Position numbers and translations under genes: made by a program | Assembly (NCBI RefSeq): GCF_039388045.1 | Contig: NZ_CP135015.1 | Coordinates: 62,001-126,000, forward strand | DNA from: Buchnera_K aphidicola_B | Lineage (GTDB): Bacteria; Pseudomonadota; Gammaproteobacteria; Enterobacterales; Enterobacteriaceae | Reading direction: 5' to 3' | DNA: 64,000 nucleotides | Notes under the pieces: generated by a model | Databases searched by the model: none | Told to the model about the DNA's origin: nothing | The model's input: only the letters and a program-made list of their open reading frames with translations | Part shown: positions 45,308-54,109 of the stretch, piece after piece | Layout of the letters: every line of letters begins with the position of its first letter | How positions within the stretch are numbered: the stretch's first letter is position 1

Positions 45308-47050
45308 TTGCAGCATCCAGTAGTTAAAAAAATTTTTAAAAAATTTTCAAAAAAAGATTTATTTATTCAAAATACTAAAATTAATTGTCCTGTTATTTGG
45401 ATTAAAAGAAAAATTATTTTAAAATTAGTAAAATATATTTTTAGTTTAACTGAATTGTTTTATATTTTATTTGATTTACATGGTGTTGATGAACGGTCAA
45501 GAATAAATCGTGATTTAATACCTAAAGGTGATTTTTCAGTATTTTATCATTTTATTTCTTTAAAAAGTAATAATGATATAATGTTTAAAGTAATGTTATC
45601 ACAGGATGAGTTATGCGTACCTAGTATTGTTTCAATTTATGCTAATGCAAATTGGTATGAGCGTGAAGTGTGGGATATGTTTGGGATAAAATTTATTAAT
45701 CATCCTCATTTGCAGCGTATTTTAATGCCTAGAAATTGGATAGGACATCCTTTAAGAAAAGATTATCCAGCTCGTGCAACAGAATTTACAAATTTTTTTT
45801 TAACACAACAAAAACAAGAATTAGAGATGGAAAGTTTAAAATTTAGACCTAAAGTATGGGGTATGAAGAAAAATTCAAATAATTCTGATTTTATGTTTTT
45901 AAATTTAGGTCCTAATCATCCTTCTGCACATGGAGTTTTTCGCATTGTTTTACAATTAGATGGTGAAAAAATTTTTGATTGCGTTCCAGATATAGGTTAT
46001 CACCATCGAGGTGCTGAAAAAATGGCTGAAAGACAGTCTTGGCATAGTTATATTCCATATACTGATCGTGTAGAATATTTAGGTGGTTGTGTAAATGAGA
46101 TGCCTTATATTTTAGCTGTAGAAAATTTAGCAGGTATAATTGTTTCTGATAGAGTGAATTTTATTCGTATTATGTTATCTGAATTATTTAGGATTAATAG
46201 TCATTTGTTATATATTTCTACTTTTATACAAGATGTTGGTTCTATGTCTTCTGTTTTTTACGCTTTTACTGACAGACAAAAGATATATGATATAATTGAA
46301 TTTATAACAGGTGCGAGAATGCATCCAGCATGGTTTAGAATTGGTGGTTTAGCGAATGATTTACCTATTGGCTGGCAAAAACTTTTGAAAAAATTTCTTG
46401 TATGGATGCCTAAAAGATTAAAATTTTATATTAAATTAGCTTTAGAAAATAGTATTTTAATTGCTCGTTCTAAAGGTGTAGCAGCATATAGTAAAATTGA
46501 AGCATTGCGTTGGGGTATAACAGGATCTGGTTTAAGGGCTGCTGGTGTTAATTTTGATGTTCGAAAAAATAGACCTTATTCTGGATATGAAAACTTTGAT
46601 TTTGAAATTCCTATTGGAAATGGAATTAGTGATTCTTATTCTAGGGTTTTGTTAAAATTAGAAGAAATATGGCAAAGTTTATCTATTTTAAAACAGTGTT
46701 TACATAATATGCCTGAAGGACCATATAAATCAGATCATATATTAACAACACCACCGAAAAAAAAAAAAACATTAAATGATATAGAAACTATGATTAATCA
46801 TTTTCTTAATGTTTCTTGGGGTACCGTAATACCAGCTAACGAAAGTTTACAAATGATAGAAGGCACTAAAGGTGCGAATAGTTATTATTTAATTAGTGAT
46901 GGAAACACGTCAAGTTATCGTACACGTATAAGAACTCCTAGTTTTGCGCATTTGCAACAAATTCCTTCGGTAATTCGTGGGGGTTTAATTTCTGATTTAA
47001 TTGTCTATTTAGGTAGTATTGATTTTGTTATGTCAGATGTCGATAGGTAA
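45308..47050 (+). CDS. nuoCD: NADH-quinone oxidoreductase fused subunit C/D
   Basis: Fused NuoC-NuoD as in gamma-proteobacteria (E. coli 596-600 residues). NuoC part: LFDLHGVDERSR, NANWYEREVWDMFGI, HPLRKDYPAR to about 155; linker with QELEME; NuoD part: NLGPNHPSAHG, DIGYHHRGAEK, with the quinone-site histidine and C-terminal IDFVMSDVDR. The start is uncertain. TTG 45308 is the first standard start, but AAGGA at 45268-45272 is correctly spaced for the in-frame ATA at 45281, and the alignment extends upstream of 45308. A 13-A tract at 46757-46769 stays in frame. Confidence 0.93.
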   Translation: MQHPVVKKIFKKFSKKDLFIQNTKINCPVIWIKRKIILKLVKYIFSLTELFYILFDLHGVDERSRINRDLIPKGDFSVFYHFISLKSNNDIMFKVMLSQDELCVPSIVSIYANANWYEREVWDMFGIKFINHPHLQRILMPRNWIGHPLRKDYPARATEFTNFFLTQQKQELEMESLKFRPKVWGMKKNSNNSDFMFLNLGPNHPSAHGVFRIVLQLDGEKIFDCVPDIGYHHRGAEKMAERQSWHSYIPYTDRVEYLGGCVNEMPYILAVENLAGIIVSDRVNFIRIMLSELFRINSHLLYISTFIQDVGSMSSVFYAFTDRQKIYDIIEFITGARMHPAWFRIGGLANDLPIGWQKLLKKFLVWMPKRLKFYIKLALENSILIARSKGVAAYSKIEALRWGITGSGLRAAGVNFDVRKNRPYSGYENFDFEIPIGNGISDSYSRVLLKLEEIWQSLSILKQCLHNMPEGPYKSDHILTTPPKKKKTLNDIETMINHFLNVSWGTVIPANESLQMIEGTKGANSYYLISDGNTSSYRTRIRTPSFAHLQQIPSVIRGGLISDLIVYLGSIDFVMSDVDR

Positions 47051-47053
47051 AAT

Positions 47054-47581
47054 ATGAATACAAATTTAAGAAGTTTTGATAATTTAATATTTATTAATTT
47101 TAAATTAACTAAATTAGAACAGATGAATATCAATAAAGTAAAAGAATTTTATAAAAATCCAAGAGCTGCTTCAATTGAAGCATTAAAAATTGTTCAAAAA
47201 AAAAGAAATTGGATTTCTCAAAATGCTATAATTGCTATAGCAAAATTCTTAGATATTTCATCAACAGATTTAGAAGGAGTGGCTACATTTTATAGTGGTA
47301 TTTTTAGACAACCTGTTGGTCGATATATTATTCAATATTGCAATAGTGTTGTATGTTTTACAACAGGTTATAAGAATGTAAAAAAATCTTTAGAAAAAAA
47401 ATTAAATATAAAACCTGGTCAGACAACTGTAGACAAAAAGTTTACTTTATTATCTACATGTTGTTTAGGTTATTGTGATCAAGGACCGGTTATTTCAATT
47501 AATAAAAAAATTTATAAAAAATTAAATTATTCAATTATTCCTTTAATAATAGAGTCGTATAATGATATCAAGAAAAATTAA
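47054..47581 (+). CDS. nuoE: NADH-quinone oxidoreductase subunit E
   Basis: Thioredoxin-fold subunit with 2Fe-2S cluster N1a in the NADH-dehydrogenase module. 175 residues (E. coli 166). NPRAASIEALKIVQKKRNW near residue 35 and DLEGVATFYSGIFRQPVGR near 75 are nearly identical to E. coli. Cluster cysteines lie in YCNSVVC and CCLGYC. It starts three bases after the nuoCD stop and its end overlaps nuoF by 20 bases. Confidence 0.96.
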   Translation: MNTNLRSFDNLIFINFKLTKLEQMNINKVKEFYKNPRAASIEALKIVQKKRNWISQNAIIAIAKFLDISSTDLEGVATFYSGIFRQPVGRYIIQYCNSVVCFTTGYKNVKKSLEKKLNIKPGQTTVDKKFTLLSTCCLGYCDQGPVISINKKIYKKLNYSIIPLIIESYNDIKKN

Positions 47582-48848
47582 TGCAGAAACACATCCCTTA
47601 ACTTGGTGGTTGGGTGATAAATTAGATCAAGATTATACTGTTTATTTTAAAGAATATAGTAAAAAAAATGGGTATTTAGCTTTTAAAAAAGCTTTACGTT
47701 TTATGTCTTCGCAAGATATTAAACAATTAGTTCTTAATTCTGGTTTAAAAGGTAGAGGTGGGGCGGGTTTTTTAACTGGTTTAAAATGGAATTTAATTTC
47801 TAATGATTTAAATATTAAAAATAGATATATCATTTGTAATGCTGATGAAATGGAGCCTGGTACTTATAAAGATCGTTTTTTAATGGAAAAAATTCCTCAT
47901 CAATTACTTGAAGGTATTTTATTATCTGGATTGGCTTTACAAGCTACTTGTGGTTATATATTTTTACGTGGAGAATATCATACAGCAGAAAAAATTTTAA
48001 ACAAATCAATTAAAGAAATAATTAATGCTGGATATTTAGGAAAAAATATTTTAGGTAGTGATTTTAGTTTTAATATTTTTATACATACTGGTGCAGGTCG
48101 CTATATTTGTGGGGAAGAAACTGCTTTAATTAATTCTTTAGAAGGTAAAAGAGCAAATCCTAGATCTAAACCACCGTTTCCTGGAATGGTGGGATTGTGG
48201 GGAAAGCCTACTTGTGTTAATAATGTAGAAACTTTATCTAATATACCTGCTATAGTATTAAATGGTGTTTCTTGGTACAAGAATTTATCTAATAGTTTAG
48301 ATTCAGGTACAAAAATAATGGGTTTTTCTGGTTGTGTGAAAAAACCTGGTTTATGGGAAGTTCCTTTTGGTATTACTGCAAGAGAGTTGTTAGAGTTTTA
48401 TGCTGGTGGTATGCGTGATGGTTTGAAATTAAAAGCGTGGCAACCAGGTGGAGCAGGTACAGATTTTTTGCTTGAAAAACATCTTGACACACCAATGGAT
48501 TTTAATAGTATTAGATCTATAGGTAGTCGTTTAGGAACAGCTATATCTATGGTGGTTGATAATACAATAAATATAGTATCTTTAGTGTATAATATAGAAA
48601 AATTTTTTTCTAGAGAGTCTTGTGGTTGGTGTACTCCTTGTAGAGAAGGATTACCTTGGATTGTACATATATTGCGTTCTTTAAAAGACAATAAAGGTTG
48701 TGTAGGTGATATTGAAATTTTAGAAGAATTATGTGTTAGTTTAGGACCTGGAAAAACTTTTTGTGCTTTAGCTCCTGGAGCGATTGAGCCTTTACAAAGT
48801 GCTATTAAATTTTTTCGTTCTGAATTTGAATGTGGTATTAAATTTTAA
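47562..48848 (+). CDS. nuoF: NADH-quinone oxidoreductase subunit F
   Basis: Carries the FMN, the NADH site and 4Fe-4S cluster N3. 428 residues (E. coli 445). GRGGAGFLTGLKW near residue 65, CNADEMEPGTYKDR near 93, TGAGRYICGEETALINSLEG near 172 and the cluster motif CGWCTPCREG near 350 with a later cysteine in KTFCALAPGA are intact. The E. coli C-terminal extension of about 20 residues is missing, ending at ECGIKF. The start within nuoE matches the ETHPLTW N-terminus. It needs FMN, made by RibF kinase here. Confidence 0.97.
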   Translation: MISRKINAETHPLTWWLGDKLDQDYTVYFKEYSKKNGYLAFKKALRFMSSQDIKQLVLNSGLKGRGGAGFLTGLKWNLISNDLNIKNRYIICNADEMEPGTYKDRFLMEKIPHQLLEGILLSGLALQATCGYIFLRGEYHTAEKILNKSIKEIINAGYLGKNILGSDFSFNIFIHTGAGRYICGEETALINSLEGKRANPRSKPPFPGMVGLWGKPTCVNNVETLSNIPAIVLNGVSWYKNLSNSLDSGTKIMGFSGCVKKPGLWEVPFGITARELLEFYAGGMRDGLKLKAWQPGGAGTDFLLEKHLDTPMDFNSIRSIGSRLGTAISMVVDNTINIVSLVYNIEKFFSRESCGWCTPCREGLPWIVHILRSLKDNKGCVGDIEILEELCVSLGPGKTFCALAPGAIEPLQSAIKFFRSEFECGIKF

Positions 48849-48989
48849 ATATATAATTTATTTTAAATTTTTTTAATTTTTTATTAAGTTTAATTTTTAT
48901 TAAATATTATATAAAATTTACATAACATTAAATTTTTAAAATATTATAAAAATTATTAACTAAAATTATGGTTTTGGAAAATTATTATT

Positions 48990-51722
48990 ATGGTTGTAAT
49001 TTATATAGATAAAAAATCATATAATGTGTCACGTAAGGAAAATTTATTACAAGTATGTTTATCTAAAGGGTTAGATGTCCCTTTTTTTTGTTGGCATCCT
49101 GTTTTAGGTAGTGTTGGCTCTTGTAGACAATGTGCAGTGAAGCAATATACAATGGTCGATAAAAATATAAAAAGTAGTAGTATTGTGATGTCTTGCATGA
49201 CGCAGATTACTGATCGAATGATTATTTCAACTAATAATCCTGAAGTAATACAATTTAGGAAAAATATTATAGAATTGTTAATGTTAAATCATCCTCATGA
49301 TTGTCCAATATGTGCAGAAGGTGGAAATTGTCATTTGCAAGATATGACAGTTATGACTGGGCATAATAATAGAAGGTATAAATTTTCAAAAAAAATTTAT
49401 AAAAATCAATATTTAGGGCCTTTTTTAACTCATGAAATGAATCGTTGTATTAGTTGTTATCGTTGTGTACGTTTTTATAATGATTATGCGGATGGAGATG
49501 ATTTTGGAGTGTATGGTGCGAATAATAAATTATATTTTGGAAAATTAAAATCTGGTGATTTAGAAAGTGAATATTCCGGTAATTTAGTTGAAGTCTGTCC
49601 TACTGGGGTTTTTAGTGATAAAACACATTTACATAATTTTAATAGAAAATGGGATATGCAATATGCTCCTAGTGTATGTCATTTTTGTAGTATTGGGTGT
49701 AATATTAGCGCAGCTGAAAGGTATGGTGAGTTACGTCGTATTGAAAATAGATACCATGAAAGTATTAATAAATTTTTTTTGTGTGATTTAGGAAGATTTG
49801 GTTATGATTACAATAATATTTTAGATCGTCCAAAATATATAACTAAAATTAATAAAATTGATATGCGTATTTTAAATTTTAATGATGGAATTCAATTAGC
49901 TGTCAATTTATTAAAAAAATCTTCTAAATTTATTGGCATTGGTTCGGCGCGTTCAAGTATAGAAAATAATTTTGCTTTATATAATTTAGTTGGAAAAAAG
50001 AATTTTTCGACAGGTATGTCGAAAATTAAAAACGATTCTATAAATTTTATTATCGATGTATTACAAAACAGTGGATTATATGTGCCTACTATTACGGAAG
50101 TAGAAGATTATGATTGTATTTTAATTATAGGAGAAGATATAACACAAACTGCTGCAAGATTAGCGTTAGCAGTAAGACAAGCGGTTAAAAAAAAAAAAAT
50201 AAATCAGGCGGTTGCTAATAATATTCATATTTGGAATAATTATGGTATAAATAATTTTAGAAATAATGCGCGTAATTTTTTGTTTTTAACTTCTAATGAT
50301 GTAACTCGTTTAGATGATATTGCAGAAATTACTTATTTTGATAATTTTTCAAATCAAATTTTATTTATACAATCAATAATAAATATTATTAGTAATAAAA
50401 AATATAAAATTAACAATTTCAATTCCCATATCATACATAAAATTAATTTTATTGTTAAAGCATTATTAAGATCTAAAAAACCATTAATTATATCAGGCAT
50501 GAAGAATGATGAAATTATTTTTCTGCAATTAGCAGTTAATGTAGCTAATATATTAAAAAAAAAAAATAAAGATGTTGGATTAATATTATTACCTTCTTTT
50601 GCTAATGGAATTGGTGTTTCTTTAATGCAAGGTATATCTTTAGAAGAAGTTTTTTATAATATAAAGTATAAAAATGTTGATTCTTTAATAATTTTAGAAA
50701 ATGATTTATATTATTTAGTTGAAAAATTAAAATTAGATAATGTTTTTAATAAAATACGTAATGTTATAGTTTTAGATCATCAAAATACTCATACAGTAAA
50801 AAAAGGAACTTTGATTTTCCCTTCAGCTAGTTTTTTTGAAAGTTCAGGAACCATAATAAATTATGAAGGAAGGGCTCAAAGATTTTTTCAAGTGTATGAT
50901 CCTTCTTATTATAATAAAGATGTAGGTATATTAGAGAGTTGGCGCTGGTTGTATTATATACACAAAAAATTATATCCTAATTTTTTAAAATGGGAATCTT
51001 TAGATGATTTACTTAAAACATTTTTTCTATTTTTTCCGTTATTTAGGGATTTAAAAAATATTTCCCCTAATGCTGATGTTCGTTTTATTGGTCAAAAAAT
51101 AGCACGTTCTCCGAATCGTTATAGCGGAAGAACAGTGATGAGAGCACATATTAATGAACATGAAATTCATCAACCACAAGATAAAGATACTATTTTTTCT
51201 TTTTCAATGGAAGGAATACAACATTCTTGGAAGTATTCTTCATATATACCATTTTATTGGTTTCCTGGATGGAATTCTGCTCAATCTTGGAATAAATTTA
51301 ATAAATATATTAATTATGATAAAATTTATCAAAATTCTGGATTATTATTATTTAAAGAAAAAAAAAATAATTATAATAATTTGACATATGTTTATAAAAA
51401 TTTATTTAAAAAATTTAAGTGGCGTGTAGTTTCATATTATAGATTATTTGGTAGTGAAGAAATGAGTCAAAAATCGCATTTTATTAAACAAAAATTAAAA
51501 ACTGTGTTTGTTAAAATTAATTTTTTAGATGCATTAGATATTAATATAAAAAATCATGATTTTTTATATTTTACATGTTTAAATATGGAATATTGTTTAA
51601 AGGTTTTTATATCAAGAAATTTGTCTAGAGGTAGCATTGGATTACCTTTAGGTATGTTTGGCTTACCTCATTCTTTGTTAGGAAAAGAAGTAACGAATGT
51701 GAGGAGAGGAAAAAATTTATGA
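48990..51722 (+). CDS. nuoG: NADH-quinone oxidoreductase subunit G
   Basis: Largest subunit, 910 residues (E. coli 908). N-terminal 2Fe-2S domain (PFFCWHP, GSCRQCAVK), then HDCPICAEGGNCHLQD, CISCYRCVRF and SIGCNIS segments binding clusters N4, N5 and N7, followed by a molybdopterin-oxidoreductase-like domain (GIGSARSSIENNFAL, LAVRQAV, YEGRAQRFFQ, RYSGRTVMRA). Two long A tracts (50187-50199 and 50555-50566) lie in the weakly conserved middle and keep the frame as given. The stop overlaps the nuoH start (ATGA). About 140 A/T bases separate it from nuoF. Confidence 0.97.
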   Translation: MVVIYIDKKSYNVSRKENLLQVCLSKGLDVPFFCWHPVLGSVGSCRQCAVKQYTMVDKNIKSSSIVMSCMTQITDRMIISTNNPEVIQFRKNIIELLMLNHPHDCPICAEGGNCHLQDMTVMTGHNNRRYKFSKKIYKNQYLGPFLTHEMNRCISCYRCVRFYNDYADGDDFGVYGANNKLYFGKLKSGDLESEYSGNLVEVCPTGVFSDKTHLHNFNRKWDMQYAPSVCHFCSIGCNISAAERYGELRRIENRYHESINKFFLCDLGRFGYDYNNILDRPKYITKINKIDMRILNFNDGIQLAVNLLKKSSKFIGIGSARSSIENNFALYNLVGKKNFSTGMSKIKNDSINFIIDVLQNSGLYVPTITEVEDYDCILIIGEDITQTAARLALAVRQAVKKKKINQAVANNIHIWNNYGINNFRNNARNFLFLTSNDVTRLDDIAEITYFDNFSNQILFIQSIINIISNKKYKINNFNSHIIHKINFIVKALLRSKKPLIISGMKNDEIIFLQLAVNVANILKKKNKDVGLILLPSFANGIGVSLMQGISLEEVFYNIKYKNVDSLIILENDLYYLVEKLKLDNVFNKIRNVIVLDHQNTHTVKKGTLIFPSASFFESSGTIINYEGRAQRFFQVYDPSYYNKDVGILESWRWLYYIHKKLYPNFLKWESLDDLLKTFFLFFPLFRDLKNISPNADVRFIGQKIARSPNRYSGRTVMRAHINEHEIHQPQDKDTIFSFSMEGIQHSWKYSSYIPFYWFPGWNSAQSWNKFNKYINYDKIYQNSGLLLFKEKKNNYNNLTYVYKNLFKKFKWRVVSYYRLFGSEEMSQKSHFIKQKLKTVFVKINFLDALDINIKNHDFLYFTCLNMEYCLKVFISRNLSRGSIGLPLGMFGLPHSLLGKEVTNVRRGKNL

Positions 51723-52702
51723 AATTTTATGATAATGTAATGAATATTAGTTTCTTGCATTTTTTTTTAAAATCTGTTTTTATAATTTTATTATTAGTTT
51801 TTTCTGGTGCGTTTATGACAATTTTTGAAAGAAAATTATTAGGTTTTTTTCAAAATAGACACGGTCCAAATCGTGTTGGTTGGTATGGTTCTTTGCAATT
51901 ATTTGCTGATATGATTAAAATATTTTTTAAAGAAGATTGGAATCCAAAATTTTCTAATAAGTTTTTTTTTAATATAGCTCCAATTATTGCTTTTGTTGCT
52001 TTACCATTAGTTATTTGCTCAATTCCAATATCACCTTATTTTTATATTATAAATTTTAAAATAGGTGTTTTATTTTTTTTAATGATGGCAGGGATTTCAG
52101 TTTATTCAATATTATTTGCAGGATGGTCAAGTAATAATAAGTATGCTTTATTAGGTGCTGTAAGATCTTGTGCGCAAATTTTAAGTTATGAGGTTTTTTT
52201 AGGATTATCCATTGCAGGGGTTGTAGCTAGATCAGGATCTTTTAATTTAATAGATATAGTATGTAGTCAAAATACTATTTGGAATATTATTCCTCAATTT
52301 TTTGGTTTTTTAAATTTTTTTATTGCTAGTTTAGCAGTTTGTCACAGGCATCCATTTGATCAACCAGAATCTGAACAAGAATTAGCTGATGGTTATCATA
52401 TTGAATATTCTGGTATTAAATTTGGTTTATTTTTTATTGGGGAATATGTTTCGATAATTATCATTTCTATGTTAACAGTAATTTTATTTCTTGGTGGTTG
52501 GAATGGTCCATATTTTTTACATTTTTTTTGGTTTTTTATAAAAACTTTTTTTATTTTGTGTTTAATTATATTAATACGTGCTGCTTTACCTAGGCCAAGG
52601 TACGATCAAATGTTATTATTTGGTTGGAAAATTTGTTTACCTTTATCATTGTTAAATATTTTAATAACCGCTTTATTTTTATTAAATTTATCTTATAAGT
52701 AA
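51719..52702 (+). CDS. nuoH: NADH-quinone oxidoreductase subunit H
   Basis: Eight-helix membrane subunit forming the quinone chamber with NuoB and NuoD. 327 residues (E. coli 325). MTIFERKLLGFFQNRHGPNRVG near residue 35, FADMIKIFFKEDW near 62, RSCAQILSYEV near 150, the HPFDQPESEQELADGYHIEYSG loop near 205 and RAALPRPRYDQM near 290 are all characteristic. It begins in the stop codon of nuoG, implying coupled translation. Confidence 0.97.
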   Translation: MKFYDNVMNISFLHFFLKSVFIILLLVFSGAFMTIFERKLLGFFQNRHGPNRVGWYGSLQLFADMIKIFFKEDWNPKFSNKFFFNIAPIIAFVALPLVICSIPISPYFYIINFKIGVLFFLMMAGISVYSILFAGWSSNNKYALLGAVRSCAQILSYEVFLGLSIAGVVARSGSFNLIDIVCSQNTIWNIIPQFFGFLNFFIASLAVCHRHPFDQPESEQELADGYHIEYSGIKFGLFFIGEYVSIIIISMLTVILFLGGWNGPYFLHFFWFFIKTFFILCLIILIRAALPRPRYDQMLLFGWKICLPLSLLNILITALFLLNLSYK

Positions 52703-52709
52703 TGAATTT

Positions 52710-53258
52710 ATGAATTTTAAAAATTTCTTTTTAAATTTTTTTACACAATTAAGAAGCATTTGGATGATTTTTTTAAAACTTTTTTCTAAAAGTGAAACAC
52801 GGATGTACCCAGAAAAGCCTTTGTCACTGGCTCCGCGTTATCGAGGAAGAATTATTTTAACTCGTGATCCAAATGGTGAAGAACGATGTGTAGCTTGTAA
52901 TTTGTGTTCTGTAGTTTGTCCAGTAAGTTGTATTTCTTTACAAAAAGGAGAAAAAAAGAACAAACGTTGGTATCCAATATTTTTTAGGATAAATTTTTCA
53001 CGTTGTATTTTTTGTGGTTTGTGTGAAGAAGCCTGTCCTACTTTAGCTATACAATTAATACAAGATGTTGAATTATCTGAATATTCTAGAAAAGATTTAA
53101 TATATGAAAAATATGATTTATTAATTTCTGGAGTTGGTAAGTATCCCGATTATAATTTTTATAAAATTTCTGGTGCAAAAATAATTTACAAAGATACTAA
53201 TAATGATTTTAAAAAAAATAAAGTAAAACCTATTAATGTTACAGATTTATTATTGTAA
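52710..53258 (+). CDS. nuoI: NADH-quinone oxidoreductase subunit I
   Basis: Peripheral ferredoxin-like subunit with clusters N6a and N6b. 182 residues (E. coli 180). Two CxxCxxCxxxCP motifs: CVACNLCSVVCP near residue 60 and CIFCGLCEEACP near 99. YRGRIILTRDPNGEERC precedes the first. The C-terminal tail is lysine/asparagine-rich. It starts seven bases after nuoH and is followed by nuoJ after eight bases. Confidence 0.97.
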   Translation: MNFKNFFLNFFTQLRSIWMIFLKLFSKSETRMYPEKPLSLAPRYRGRIILTRDPNGEERCVACNLCSVVCPVSCISLQKGEKKNKRWYPIFFRINFSRCIFCGLCEEACPTLAIQLIQDVELSEYSRKDLIYEKYDLLISGVGKYPDYNFYKISGAKIIYKDTNNDFKKNKVKPINVTDLLL

Positions 53259-53266
53259 GGAAAAAT

Positions 53267-53761
53267 ATGGAGTTCATGTTTTATTTGTTGTCTTTTTTTT
53301 CGGTTTTTTCGACTTTAATTGCTATTTTACATAGTAATCCAATATACACATTATTATATTTAATTATTTCATTTATATCTATATCGGGTATTTTTTTTAT
53401 TTTAGGTGCTTTTTTTGCAGCAACATTACAGATTATTTTATACACTGGTGCTATCATGGTTTTGTTTGTTTTTGTTGTAATGATTTTAAATTTAGGAAAT
53501 TTAACTATTATTTCTGAACGTAAATGGTTTTATTTTTTATCTTATGTTAAAACTTTTTTTTTATCTTTTGTATTTTTTATTATTATGAGCATAAGTGTTG
53601 CGAGTACTAAAAATAAAAATGTTATTTTAAATTTAATTATTGATTTTAAAGATATTGGTTTTGATTTATTTAGTCATCATTCTATTATAGTTGAATCTAT
53701 TTCAATGATATTATTAACTGCATTAATTATTATATTTCATATAGGTAAAAATGCTGAATAA
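53267..53761 (+). CDS. nuoJ: NADH-quinone oxidoreductase subunit J
   Basis: Five-helix membrane subunit, 164 residues (E. coli 184, so somewhat shortened at the C-terminus). The conserved segments SNPIYTLLYL near residue 22 and ATLQIILYTGAIMVLFVFVVMILNL near 50, with the pi-bulge helix, identify it. The C-terminal helix ends EKNAE-like, GKNAE. AAGGAAA at 53257-53263 is the ribosome-binding site for ATG 53267. Confidence 0.94.
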   Translation: MEFMFYLLSFFSVFSTLIAILHSNPIYTLLYLIISFISISGIFFILGAFFAATLQIILYTGAIMVLFVFVVMILNLGNLTIISERKWFYFLSYVKTFFLSFVFFIIMSISVASTKNKNVILNLIIDFKDIGFDLFSHHSIIVESISMILLTALIIIFHIGKNAE

Positions 53762-53806
53762 TATTTTATAATTCTAAAATTATTATTTTAATGTTTGGGT
53801 ATTGTA

Positions 53807-54109
53807 ATGATTTCCTTATATCATGGTTTAATATTGGTTTTTATGTTGTTGGCATTAGGTGTTTTTTCATTGCTTATTAGAGGTAATTTATTATATATAT
53901 TAATTAGTTTAGAAATTATGGTGAATGCTATTGCTTTAGCATTTGTAATTATAGGTAATTATTGGGGGCAAACTGATGGACAATTAATGTATATTATCAT
54001 TATAACTATAGCTGCTGCAGAAATTGGTGTAGGATTAGTTGTTTTAATGCATTTATATAAAAAATATAAAACTTTAAATATTGATTTTTTAAGTGAGATG
54101 CATTTATGA
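53807..54109 (+). CDS. nuoK: NADH-quinone oxidoreductase subunit K
   Basis: MrpC/NuoK-like three-helix subunit, 100 residues as in E. coli. Start at ATG 53807 (MISLYHGLIL); the frame opens at TTG 53795 but those four codons have no counterpart. The membrane glutamates lie in LISLEIMVNAIAL near residue 36 and AAAEIGVGLVVL near 72. YWGQTDGQLMYI is near-identical to E. coli. Its TGA overlaps the ATG of nuoL. Confidence 0.96.
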   Translation: MISLYHGLILVFMLLALGVFSLLIRGNLLYILISLEIMVNAIALAFVIIGNYWGQTDGQLMYIIIITIAAAEIGVGLVVLMHLYKKYKTLNIDFLSEMHL

